Shown here: positions 45,734 to 58,500 of the stretch, piece after piece
How positions within the stretch are numbered: the first letter of the stretch is position 1
How the letters are laid out: the number at the start of each line of letters is the position of its first letter
Origin: Thinopyrum elongatum
Taxonomy: Eukaryota > Streptophyta > Magnoliopsida > Poales > Poaceae
NCBI GenBank assembly: GCA_011799875.1
Contig: CM022298.1
Span: forward strand, 57,625,015 to 57,689,014
Length of the DNA stretch: 64,000 bases
Reading direction: 5' to 3'
Position numbers and translations under genes: made by a program
The notes under the pieces: generated by a model
What the model was told of the DNA's origin: nothing
Seen by the model: only the letters and a program-made list of their open reading frames with translations
The model's database searches: none

Positions 45734-47908
45734 TGTAGGGTAACGCAGCAGAAAACAAAAATTTTCCGACCTACGCACCAGCCCAGGACCACTATGGAGA
45801 CTGTATACAAGGTTTGATCATTTTCGTTACGGACTCGTAGCGCAGCGGAAGTAGAGTCGATGACGATCGGCGGTGCAGATCCCCGCAGCTAGGATTTACA
45901 ACCTCCCAACCGCGAGGATGTATACCCTCGTCTTCTCTTTGGACAGCCCTCCGGGAGGCGGTCGAACAGTCCCCCGGACGGTGTCGCGGACAGCCCTTCG
46001 GGAGGACCTTCGAAACTCGAACGGTCACTTGGACAGCCCTTCGGGAGGACTCACAGAACTAGGACCGTCACTTGGACAGCCCTTCGGGAGGCACTCACGA
46101 ACAGCCCCTCGGGCACTAAGATCGAAACTACGACCTCTCTACAGAGTTGCACACATACGGTGTCATCTATCTGGCAGGGCTTCGCCGTCCAGAACTAGTT
46201 CCCACCGGAACCCAGACAGCCTTTCGGCTCTACGAAACTCTTTTCGTGGGAGGGAGAGAGAAGCCAGATCATTGCAATGGCACTTGTATGTGAGAAGGGA
46301 TGAAGGATTGAGCAGCCCCCTCTCCTCCTTATATAGGAAAACCAAGGGGTAGGATGGGCATTCAAGAAATACCAAAATACCCATGAAGGAAACTCTTTCC
46401 AAGGGCATAAGAGAGAAACCAAAGGACATGTGGAGCTCCAAGGAGGAGCTCCACATGTGGCCGGCCACCCCCTAGGGGTCCCCCCCAAAGGGGGCTCTCA
46501 TCCATCCACATCACCTTCTAGAAGCCTTTAGCAAAAGCCCTAAAAGGTGGTTTTCCAAAAAATTCCAAAAAGCACTTTCACTATTCACGACGACATTTTT
46601 CAGCGTCCGTTCGAACTGAAAATATTTATGTGGGCTTAGAACATTTCCAGTACCCACTAAAATAATTTTCAACGCGTTCTGGAACAATTCCAGTTTAGTG
46701 ATTTCATCTGCGAAAAGCATCTGAAGCAGTTCCGGCAGCCCCGGAACATTTTCGGTTTTTCTTCCAGAAAATTCCCAGAAGTTTCCAGAATGATTCTGGA
46801 ATCCTCCAAGAATTATCAGGCATGTGCCGAAACCATTTTGACTTAATGGTATCCCCTGAAACAACTTTTCAGTTTCACTGGAACTCATCCGGTGACCTCT
46901 CTCTGCGGAACTTTTCCGCTGTCCGAAACTTTTTGGTGTCCGAAACTTTTTCGGTGATTTTCTCTCAGACTCCCTGTCTAGTATTCAGCAGATAGATGAC
47001 CCTTAAGCGTGTGACCCTATAGGTTCGGTGAAGTATAGACATGACACGGAACCCCTTCCGATCAATGATCAACATCGGAGCCGTGGACACCCATATTGAC
47101 CCCTATACCCACACGAATGAATATTCGAGTGAACCTCCAGTTGCCGTGTGCTATTCCTGTTGCTTCGCGATATGTTACAAATACCCGAGGCGAGACATGT
47201 TGGCATTCCCGTGGATCAACAACTTGTCCACTATGCTAGTTACCTCGTTACCGGTATTGTTCTCTTTTCTCGTTACTGTGTTCCGGCATCCCTGTGATCA
47301 AATCACCCTGTGTCTGGCCAGACGATGATGGATACCGTAACACCGAGAGGGCCCAGAGATATCTCTCCATCGTCGGAGGAGCAAATCCCAATCTTGAGCT
47401 ATCAAGTTACTTGACATACTTTCCCATGAACCCGTAAGCCGCCATAATAGCCATCCAGTTACGGATGACGTTTAACAAACCCCAAAGTTCATGAATCAAG
47501 CATGAAGAAACTCGATACTCTCATGGTCTGAGGAATTATGCAAACGTTAACCATCTCTGTGTTATTAACCATTAACTTGTGACGAAAGAATCTCATAGCA
47601 TAACATCAATTTGGGTCGATTCAACAAAAATGTTGTGCTAACAATTGTGCCCTCAAAATTGCCGGCATAGTCATGCCCATGATCAGGAAAACAGGATCAT
47701 CATGCAATACTTGAGCCAGTCATAGAGGCTTGACTAGGAATACATTTTACCGTTTATTATCCCACACGTGCACATGAGTTTCCCTCCAAGCCTCGTTTTA
47801 TTTGTAGACTCGAGAATCATTGCAGTTATAGCATGGAACATAAACCTAATTATGAACAGGGAGATAATCAATAACATTTATTATTGCCTCTAGGGCATAT
47901 CTCCTACA
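45734..47908 (-). repeat. E3 LTR S5, shared by units B and C, different subfamily
   Basis: 2175 bp. TATA (sense TATATAA) at 46329-46335; 43-bp repeats at 45941-46113. The tail (for example aacaggatcatc and catgagtttccctcc) matches E1 LTR S1 and not S3, S4 or S6, which have aacataatcatc and catgggttttcccc. So a subfamily I LTR sits inside an array otherwise bounded by subfamily II LTRs. Confidence 0.92.
46329..46796 (-). promoter_or_regulatory. S5 core promoter and heat-shock-element cluster
   Basis: TATA at 46329-46335; HSE array at 46762-46796 is complete, as in S3. Confidence 0.66.
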
Positions 47909-50900
47909 GACTCCCACTTGCACTAGAGTCAATAATCTAGTTAATGCTAATGCACATTACACCTGTGGCACACCTGTGTAAATATGCTTCGCATGTGGTA
48001 TAGCCTGATGTCCAACGGATCTGACGACTTCAGCTCCGTGTGTCTCTTTGCATATCCTTCGCATTTTCATGCTTTCACAAAATTCATATTTCGTGTGGAC
48101 TTGACTTTGTATGTATGTGAATCACAGGTCAAACCTGGATTCCTCAGACTGAGGTATGGAGCAACTACCTGCAGTAGTGTCCCATTGACAAAAGTCATCT
48201 TGGAACCATACTAAGTTCATGAATGAACTATATGATTCAACATCTTCTTTGTCGCTTAAAAAGCGGCAACATACTTCGCCTCTGTTATAGAATTCGCCAC
48301 AGTATCTTGTTTGGAACAATTTCCAACTACCGTGCCACCATATTATGTATTACACAAAACCCTTTATTTAAATCGAAAATCGCTTGGAGCAATGATGAAG
48401 ACTGTATCGATGTAACATTTTACAACGAACTCTTCATGATCTCCACTTGCGAGAAAACATGTCATCAGTGCTACTCTAGCATTCAATGACACTTTTCACT
48501 GTTGTCCTATGATCAGTACTTTTGATCACTTTGGTATCTATACTCGCAACACCTTGGGAGTATCGAACAAAACTAGTTGTTTTACATACCATGGAATACA
48601 TGATTAATCCAAACACGAAGGTGTGAGGAATCTCCATCATGTATTTTGCTCATCAGTGTTTTTGGGACACCGAGTCTTGCAAAAACTCTTTCCATGTGAC
48701 TTCGGCAAGAATCACTCCTTGGCGTTTTAAATGCTAAAAAGTTTTAGCATCTTGTCAATATGTATTTATTGCTTAGCCCCATTAGGTAAATCTATCTCCA
48801 TAGATCATTATGCCTAATATTGAGGCTATTTAGCCCAAGCACTTCATCGAAAAACTATTTTCAAATGAAGTCCTAATTCGTGTCAAGAATTTTATTTCCA
48901 ATTAACAATGTGTCAAGCACACAACGTTTTTTAGAAATTTATTATGCTCCCACTTACTTTCTTGAATCACAAGCATCTTCGTTACCCATTGATGAAGTCG
49001 AACCCTTTTGACCATTTCATCAAAACACGAAGATTCCAACTCCATTATGCTCTCTTCTGTCCATTGCTGGAACTCTGAAGTTTGCACACTCACTAGCATC
49101 CTCTGGAATGACAAAATACCTTGAACTGTAACACATGCAAGTCCGTGGTTTCATTTCCATCATATGGAAATCCTATTGTCATCCATGTTTCATATCTCAT
49201 GATTGAAATATGTATTAATTGCTAGTTCAACCCGAACCGACTTTAAGCATCGCTACGGTGAAGCAACCTCATCGTAGTCAACTCCTTGAACTTGTATATT
49301 GCAACAAGTCGAGCTTTATGGATAAAACATTTTTATTCGTATCAGTTATAGTTCCATAAATATTTGTCAGACTCTAAGTCTTCCGAAAGGTGTATCAAGG
49401 TTTTAATCTTGAATCACTTATATGGAAACTATCTCGGATTGTATTGGCATTTAGCCAATTCCGGAGTCAGGGCCCATCAATGCTTCCTTGTGTATCGTAG
49501 GTATACTGTTGTCTAACAACAATATCTCATTTGCGCACCTGAGAGGTTTGCACGAGCCTTGCCTACGTGGTCCAGCTGCAAGTTCGACCGAAGTCCATAC
49601 ATTTTATTGTAGAGACTTCCGTATCAGTCGCAGTAGGAAACTCTGGAATTACTTCCAAGGTCTCTTTCCTTTGATCTGATGAAGAAGATACTGTTTATCT
49701 CGTCGAGTTGCACTATTCTCCCACTCACCTTTTTGAAAGAACCATTTTCTTCAAAAAGCATACCGTTTTTAGTGGCAAACCTATTTGCCTCGGCATAGTG
49801 AGGGAGGAATACCCAACATTTTGGGATAACCTACAAAGTAGCACTTGTCTGATTTGGAATAGGTTTGTAACCTTTTACACAAGCCCCATATTCCAAATGT
49901 TAAGAAAAGATATAACATGGTTGGGCGTACCATACCATGGTGTCATTTCAACAGACCTAATGGAGATCTTTTCAGTGTAAAAGCCGCAGTCTCTAAAGCA
50001 TCACTTTAAAAGGGATAATGGCAAATTTAATTATGTCATGTTTGATCTTACCATGTCATAAATGGTTCGATTACATCTTCACGGACTTTCCTCTTGCAGT
50101 GGTGTTCCGGGAGGTGCAAGTTATGAAACCCCTTTCACAACTCATCAGACATTCGCTAAACTTGTAACTCAAATATTCTTTTCTGCAATCGAATTGTAGA
50201 AACATAATCTTCTTGTTACAATAACTTCTACTTCATTTTTGAAAACCTTTCGAATGATTTCAAAAGATCCAGACTTACGTCTCATCAAGTAAATATCCAT
50301 ATATCTACTTGAGTCATTTCTGAAGATAGATGAATCCACTGTTTGCAATAACCTTTATCGGACTACACACATCAAATGTATGATCACCAATAAGTTTGTT
50401 GTCCGTTCCTTATGGCCTATGAACGGTACTTCAGTCACTTCTCTTTTCGGAGGAAAGTTGCAAGTGTCAGATGATTCAAAATCAAACGACTTCAAAATCC
50501 ATCATAATGGAATTTATCCATGCGGGTTTCTCCAATGTGACCAAATGCAGTGCCACACTTGTGTGGTATTCTTTTAGTCTTGCGACATTTAGCGTCAGTG
50601 TTATGGATGTATCATATTACCATCAATATTCATAACATACATCCCATCTAGGATGGAAGCTTGGCCCTTCATGTTATTCATAATACTGAACAACAGTTGT
50701 TGTTTTTATGAACAACTCTTTTGCAACAAACATTGTGCAATGGGCTAGAGTGTATGGAACTCTAAAATGAATTATGAAAGTAAACCCAGAGGTAATGTAT
50801 TATTATCAATATTCATAACATACATCTCATTCATAATGAAAGTATGGCCCTTATGTTATTCATAACATCGAACATCAAAAGTTCTCTTATAAACAACCTT

Positions 50901-53224
50901 CTTGCAAGTACCTTATGCAATGGGCTAGAGTTTGTGAAACTCCAAACGAATTATAAAAATAAATACAGACGGTAATACACCGATGGAAGGTATAGTAACA
51001 TTTACTATGTTCCCCGTGTATACCTAAAACTCATTTCTGGCTAGTCTTTCAGGCCATAGTAGTTCTTACATCGAGTTGCAACAGAAAGCAATCGAGCGGG
51101 TATCTTTGTGATTAACTCACAATACCCAAGAATCAGTGATTAACAATTTAATCATAATTCCCAAGGACTATATCTTTGACCAGCCTTCTATACATCAAAA
51201 ACTTGTATGACATTCATACATGAGCTGGATATTCCAGTCTCCTTTCTTTCTGCCTTTATACTTCTAACAGTTTAACTTTTAGTATTTCTCCTACTCTCAG
51301 AAAAAGCACCGAACTTAAGAGTGGCGTTAGCCCCGGACTTCCTAGGCGTGAAAGTCTTACTAACACCCTTCGGACACTTCCTTTCTCTTTAAGTTGTTGT
51401 TTTATTCACCTTTCATCATATGACAGGCGTTCTTCTGGATCCCTCTCTTATCAGTCTAATGCATAGTAAACTCCTTTACTAATAGTTTGCAAACAAACAT
51501 TGCTTTGGATATCTCATATCTTTTAGCCTTTGTCTGTCTCTGAAAATGATTTTTAGATTCCATGAATATCACATAACTATCCAAACTTTCGAAGTTCGGG
51601 TCTCATGGAAGCAAACATATTGCACTTGACTGAAACGGAATTCTAGCTTTTGGATCGAAGGACGGGAGTCACATGATCCATAGCGTAAGCAAGAGAATAC
51701 CGAAAGTATGCGATAGGACAAAGTCCTTCTCGGCACTCTTGAGGACAATCCTCACATTACGTTACCAACCGTAAAGTTTTAACCAGATATTTAACAGCTA
51801 TTCAATTTTAATAGGGAAGGTGGAAACGCGAGCCATTATTCTACAACTATTATGCATATAACACTTAGACAGTGTCCATAATTAATTGCACTGAGAATTA
51901 AACAAGTTAATTCAACAGTGCGCTCCCACTCAAATCAATATCTCTCATAATTGATTGTGAGTGATACAAGACCCGCATTTCCATTCAACGCCATTGAACG
52001 AGATGAACACTGATGGCGCGAACTTCAATCGGTAGGCAAACTTGCCGATCACATCTCTATGTGACTCTTGTTCATCTTTCGATGGGCGTGTTCCGAGCTC
52101 AGGGAGATCCTTCCAGAACGTCAAGACAACCAAGTGATCTTGCTGCGAGGTCTCAACTCACCCGCCTCACACATCCCTAATCGTTCGTACCCAGGGAGAT
52201 CCTGTGATACCCTGAAAAGTTAGGTGCCGTGACGGTGCTACACTTGGGAGAACACTAACTACTTGATATTTTTGTGAGAGATCACCCTAATAAAAAGCGA
52301 CTACCGCGCAATCAAGAAGGGTGCATCATAAGGGATAAACATCTCAAGCAATTCATAAAAGCATGATATGGTATAGCCCTTTCTGACGGAGAAGTCTTGT
52401 ATTTCTTCGTCTTCGGCATTCGCGTCGGTGTTCTCCTTCGCGAAGATTGCCACCACCTTGTTGATGCACCAGATAATATTGCTATCTCTATAGCTAATAA
52501 AATAATGCATTACAACAAGGTTGACACGCAGGTCATTAAAGTGCAATCATATGGCTCCAGCCATCATGCCGAATCATGACACGCAGGTCATGTTAATAAA
52601 TTTACATTATATAGTCATCTCATACATAATCAAATTATTATGAGCACTGCTATACCACATCACATGCACATGCAAACCCTCCTGCAAAACCAAGTTAGAC
52701 GCCTCTAATTGGTTCAAGCAAAAACTTGTTTTTACGTGGCTTCTAAGGTTTCGAAACAAACCGAAGCTACCAACGTCCATCATCAAGTATGATAATTCAA
52801 GTCGCTAGATTAATAATGCGGGGTGTATGAAGCACGAGATAATAAAATCTTGAACCCCATACTAAACTTCGTCATACGCATGACCCCCGTGCAGATCATA
52901 TCTGCATTGCCCTTTTGTCTGCGAAATTTCATCTTTCTTTTTAACTACGGTGGAATTCAATGAACTGTTAGCACTTCGTTGATCAATCAGGATCGCGGAT
53001 TGCCAGAACATTGAATCTCCACCATGCTGTTATCAAGATCAGAAATATGGAAATTCCAGGGAAGCAACAAGAACATCGGGTAACAGATTTCATCTGCTAC
53101 CCGCACAAATAATTTTCAGTAATAGAACTCATCTACTACCTAATTATATTGTGCAACACCCATACATCACTATGTATTCTAGATCGCAACCTGCATCTAC
53201 GCATAGCACGGCTCTTGATGCCAC
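47909..53224 (-). pseudogene. E3 unit C: decayed gag-pol with leader
   Basis: 5316 bp. RNase H remnant at 48122-48319 is shorter than in A. RT motif CVLD (48912-48923). It is B-like between about 48770 and 51540, then shows bases shared with unit D (for example gcaaacatattgcact, ggatcgaaggacg) in the gag part. It ends with ggctcttgatgcc. Confidence 0.88.
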
Positions 53225-55395
53225 TGTAGGGTAACGCAGCAGAAAACAAAAATTTTCCGACCTACGCACCAGCCCAGGACCACTATGGAGACTGCATACA
53301 AGGTTTGATCATTTTCGTTACCGACTCGTAGCGCAGCGGAAGTAGAGTCGATGACGATCGGCGGTGCAGATCCCCGCAGCTAGGATTTACAACCTCCCAA
53401 CCGCGAGGATGTATCCCCTCGTCTTCCCTTCAGACAGCCCTTCAGGAGGCGGTCGAACAGTCCCCCGGACGGTGTCGCGGACAGCCCTTCGGGAGGACCT
53501 TCGAAACTCGAGCGGTCACTCGGACAGCCCTTCGGGAGGACTCACAGAACTCGGACCGTCACTTGGACAGCCCTTCGGGAGGCACTCTCGAACAGCCCCT
53601 CGGGCACTAAGATCGAAAGTACGACCTCTCTACAGAGTTGCACACATACGGTGTCATCTATCCGGCAGGGCTTCGCCGTCCAGAACTAGTTCCCACCGGA
53701 ATCCAGACAGCCTTTCGGCTCTACGAAACTCTTTTTGTGGGAGGGAGAGAGAAGCCAGATCATTGCATGGCACTTGTATGTGAGAAGGGATGAGTGTGGA
53801 GGGCTGCCCCTCCACCTCTATTTATAGGATAGCCAAGGGGTAAAGATGTCATACAAAAAAACCCCAAAGTACCCCCACTTTATGCCTTTCCACAAAAGAA
53901 TAAAGATAAAAGGGGTGCCATGTGGAGCTCCAAGGAGCTCCACCATGCTTGGCCGGCCACACCCTTGGGGAACCCCCCAAGGGGGCTTCCTTAGTGCCTA
54001 AGGCATTCTAGAAGCCTTTTGGGAAATTCCCAAAAGGTGCTTTCCATAAAATTCCCAAAAAGCACTTTCACTATTCACGACGACATTTTTCAGCGTCCGT
54101 TCGAACTGAAAATATTTATGTGGGCTTAGAACATTTCCAGTACCCACTAAAATAATTTTCAATGCGTTCTGGAACAATTCCAGTTTAGTGATTTCATCTG
54201 CGAAAAGCATCTGAAGCGGTTCCGGCAGCCCCGGAACATTTCCGGTTTTTCTTCCAGAAAATTCCCAGAAGTTTCCAGAATGATTCTGGTATCCTCCAAG
54301 AATTATCAGGCATGTGCCGAAACCATTTTGACTTAATGGTATCCCCTGAAACAACTTTTCAGTTTCACCGGAACTCATCCGGTGACCTCTCTCTGCGGAA
54401 CTTTTCCGCTGTCCGAAACTTTTCGGTGTCCGAAACTTTTCCGGTGATTTTCTCTCAGACTCCCTGTCTAGTATTCAGCAGATAGATGACCCTTAAGCGT
54501 GTGACCCTATAGGTTCGGTGAAGTATAGACATGACACGGAACCCCTTCCGATCAATGATCAACATCGGAGCCGTGGACACCCATATTGACCCCTATACCC
54601 ACACGAATGAATATTCGAGTGAACCTCCAGTTGCCGTGTGCTATTCCTGTTGCTTCGTGATATGTTACAAATACCCGAGGTGAGACATGTTGGCATTCCC
54701 GTGGATCAACACTTGTCCACTATGCTAGTTACCTCGTTACTGGTATTGTTCTCTTTTCTCGTTACCATGTTCCGGCATCCCCGTGATCAAATCACAAAGT
54801 GTCTGGCCAGACGATGATGGATACCGTAACACCGAGAGGGCCCAGAGATATCTCTCCATCGCCGGAGGAGCAAATCCCAATCTTGAGCTATCAAGTTACT
54901 TGACACACTTTTCCATGAACCCGTAAGCCGCCGTAATAGCCACCCATTTACGGATGACGTTTAACAAACCCCAAAGTTCATGAATCAAGCATGAAGAAAC
55001 TCGATACTCTCATGGTCTGAGGAATCATGCAAACGTTAACCATCTCTGTGTTATCAACCATTAACTTGTGACGAATGAATCTCTTAGCATAACATCAATC
55101 GGGTCGATTCAACACAAATGTTCTTCTAACATTGTGCCCTCAAAACTGCTGGCATAGACATGCCCATGATTGGGAAAACATAATCATCATGCAAAACTTG
55201 AGCTAGTCTTAGAGGCATGACTAGGAATACTTTTTACCGTTTATTATTCCACACGTGCACATGGGTTTTCCCCAGAGCCTTTATGGATATACGGGCTCGG
55301 GAACCATAGCAGTTATAGCATGGAACATAAACATAATTATGAGCAAGGAGATAAATAATAACATTTATTATTGCCTCTAGGGCATATCTCCTACA
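53225..55395 (-). repeat. E3 LTR S6 (right end of the array)
   Basis: 2171 bp, TATA at 53819-53826, 43-bp repeats at 53432-53604. Ends CTCCTACA at 55395, then the target duplication tatta and the remainder of the E2 left LTR. Confidence 0.93.
53819..54286 (-). promoter_or_regulatory. S6 core promoter and heat-shock-element cluster
   Basis: TATA at 53819-53826; HSE array at 54252-54286, complete. Confidence 0.68.
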
Positions 55396-55549
55396 TATTA
55401 TTCCACACGTGCACATGGGTTTTCCCCAGAGCCTTTATGGATATACGGGCTCGGGAACCACAGCAGTTATAGCATGGAACATAAACCTAATTATGAACAC
55501 GGAGATAAATAATAACATTTATTATTGCCTCTAGGGCATATCTCCTACA
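55396..55549 (-). repeat. E2 left LTR (S2), remaining part
   Basis: Starts with the duplicated tatta and continues ttccacacgtgcac to the LTR end CTCCTACA at 55549, matching the end of S7. The PPT complement follows. Confidence 0.93.
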
Positions 55550-58500
55550 GACTCCCACTTGCACTAGAGTCAATAATCTAGTTAATGCTAATGCACTTTA
55601 CACCTGTGGCACACCGGTGTAAATATGCTTCACTTGTGGTATAGCCTGATGTCCAACGGATCTGACGACTTCAGCTCCGTGTGTATCTTTGCATATCCTC
55701 ACATTTTCACGCTTTCACAAAATTCATATTTTGTGTGGACTTGGCTTTGTATATATGTGAATCACAGGTCGAACCTGGATTCCTCAGACTGAGTTACGGA
55801 GCAACTACCTGCAGTAGTGTCCCATTGACAAAAGCCATCTTGGAACCATACTAAGTTCATGAATGAACTATATGATTCAACATCTTCTTTGTCGCTTTTA
55901 AAAGCGGCAACATACTTTGCCTCTGTTATAGAATTCGCCACAGTAACTTGTTTGGAACAATTTCCAACTGCCGTGCCACCATATTGTGTATTACACAAAA
56001 CCCTTAACTTAAATCGAAAATCGCTTGGAGCATGGATGAAGACTGTATCGATGTAACCTTTTACAACAAACTCTTCATGATCTCCGCTTGCGAGACAACA
56101 TGTCATCAGTGCTACTATAGTACTCAATGACCCTTTTTCACTGTTGTCCCATGATCAGTACTTTTGATCACTTTGGTATCTATACTCGCAACAACTTTGG
56201 GAGTATTGGACATATCTGGTTGTTTTACATACCATGGAATACATGATTAATCCAAACACAAGAGTGTGTGGAATCTCCATCATGTATTTTGCTCATCAGT
56301 GTTTTGGGACACCGAGTCTTGCAAAAACTCTTTCCATGTGACTTCGGCAAGAATCACTCCTTGACGTTTTTTTAATACTAAAAGGTTTTAGCATTTTGTC
56401 AATATGTATCTTTGCTCAGCCCCATCAGGTAAATCTATCTCCATAGATCATCATGCCTAATATTAAGGCTATTTAGCCCAAGCACTTCATCAAAAAACCC
56501 CTTTTTAAATGAAGTCCTGATTCGTGTCAAGAAATTTAATTCCAATTAACAATGTGTCAAGCACACAACGTTTTTAGAAATATTATTATGCTCCCACTTA
56601 CTTTCTTGAATCACAAGCATCTTCGTTACCCATTGATGAAGTCAAAACCCTTTTAACCATATCATCAAAACACGAAGATTCCAACTCCATTTTGCTCTCT
56701 TCTATCCATCGCTGGAACTCTGAAGTTTGCATACTTACTAGCATCCTTTTGACTGACAAAATACCTTGGATTGTATCACATGCAAGTCCTTGGTTTTATT
56801 TCCATCAGATGGAAATCCTTTCGTCATCCTTGTTTCATATCTCATGATTGAAATATGTATTAATTGCTAGTTCAACCCGAACCGACTTTAAGCATCGCTA
56901 CGGTGAAGCAACCTCATCGTAGTAAACTCCTTGAACTTGTATATTGCAACAAGTCGAGCTTTATGGATAAAACATTTTTATTCGTATCAGTTTTAGTTCC
57001 ATAAATATTCGTCAGACTCGAAGTCTTCCGAAAGGTGTATCAAGGTTTTAATCTTGAATCACTTATATGGAAACTATCTCGGATTGTATTGGCATTTAGC
57101 CAATTCCGGAGTCAGGGCCCACCAATGCTTCCTTGTGTATCGTAGGTATACTGTTGTCTAACAACAATATCTCATTTGCGCACCTGAGAGGTTTGCACGA
57201 GCCTTGCCTACATGGTTCAGCTGCAAGTTCGACCGAAGTCCATACATTTTATTGTAGAGACTTCCGTATCAGTCGCAGTAGGAAACTCTGGAATTACTTC
57301 CAAGGTCTCTTTCCTTTGACCTGATGACGGAGATACTGGTTATCTCGTCGAGTTGCATTATTCTCCCACTCACCTTTTTGAAAGAACCATTTTCTTCAAA
57401 AAGCATACCGTTCTTTGTGGCAAACCTATTTGCCTCGGTATAGTGAGGGAGGAATACCCAATTACTTGGGATAACCTACAAAGTAGCACTTGTCTGATTT
57501 GGAATAGGTTTGTAACCTTTTACACAAGCCCCATATTCCAAATGTTAAGAAAAGATATAACATGGTTGGGCGTACCATACCATGGCGTCATTTCAACAGA
57601 CCTGATGGAGCTCTTTTCAGTGTAAAAGCCGCAGTCTCTAAAGCATCACTTTAAAAGGGATAATGGCAAATTTATTTATGTCATCTTTGATCTTACCATG
57701 TCATAAATGGTTCGATTACATCTTCACGGACTTTCCACTCACAGTGGTGTTCCGGGAGGTGTAAGTTATGAAACTCTTTTCACAACTCATCAGACATTCG
57801 CTAAACTTGTAACTCAAATATTTCTTTCTGCAATCGAATTGTAGAAACATAATTATCTTGTTACAATAACTTCTACTTCATATTTGAAAACCTTTCGAAT
57901 GATTTCAAAAGATCCAGACTTACGTCTCATCAAGTAAATATTCACATATCTACTTGAGTCATTTCTGAAGATAGATAAATCCACTACTTGCAACAACCTT
58001 TATCATACTACACACATCAAATGTATGATCACCAATAAGTTTGTTGTCCGTTCCTTATGGCCCGTGAACGGTATTTCAGTCACTTCTCTTTTCGGAGGAA
58101 AGTTGCAAGTGTCAGATGATTCAAAATCAAACGACTTCAAAATCCATCATAATGGAATTTATCCATGCGGGTTTCTCCAATGTGACCAAATGCAGTGCCA
58201 CACTTGTGTGGTATTCTTTTAGTCTTGCGACATTTAGCGTTAGTGTTATGGATGTATCATATTACCATCAATATTCATAACATACATCCCATCTAGGATG
58301 GAAGCATGGCCCTTCATGTTATTCATAATACTGAACAACAATTGTTGTTTTTATGAACAACTCTTTTGCAACAAACATTGTGCAATGGGCTAGAGTGTAT
58401 GAAACTCTAAAATGAATTATGAAAGTAAACCCAGAGGTAATGTATTATTATCAATATTCATAACATACATCTCATTCATAATGAAAGTATGGCCCTTATG

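Larger units (their letters stand above)
30756..55395 (-). mobile_element. E3: tandem LTR-sharing array (4 LTRs, 3 internal units)
   Basis: Order on the plus strand: LTR S3, unit A, LTR S4, unit B, LTR S5, unit C, LTR S6. Every internal unit starts with the PPT complement directly after an LTR and ends with the PBS complement directly before the next LTR, so adjacent units share LTRs S4 and S5. The only target duplication is tatta, at 30751-30755 and 55396-55400, around the whole 24,640-bp block. This is the signature of one insertion later enlarged by unequal recombination, not of separate insertions. Confidence 0.92.
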
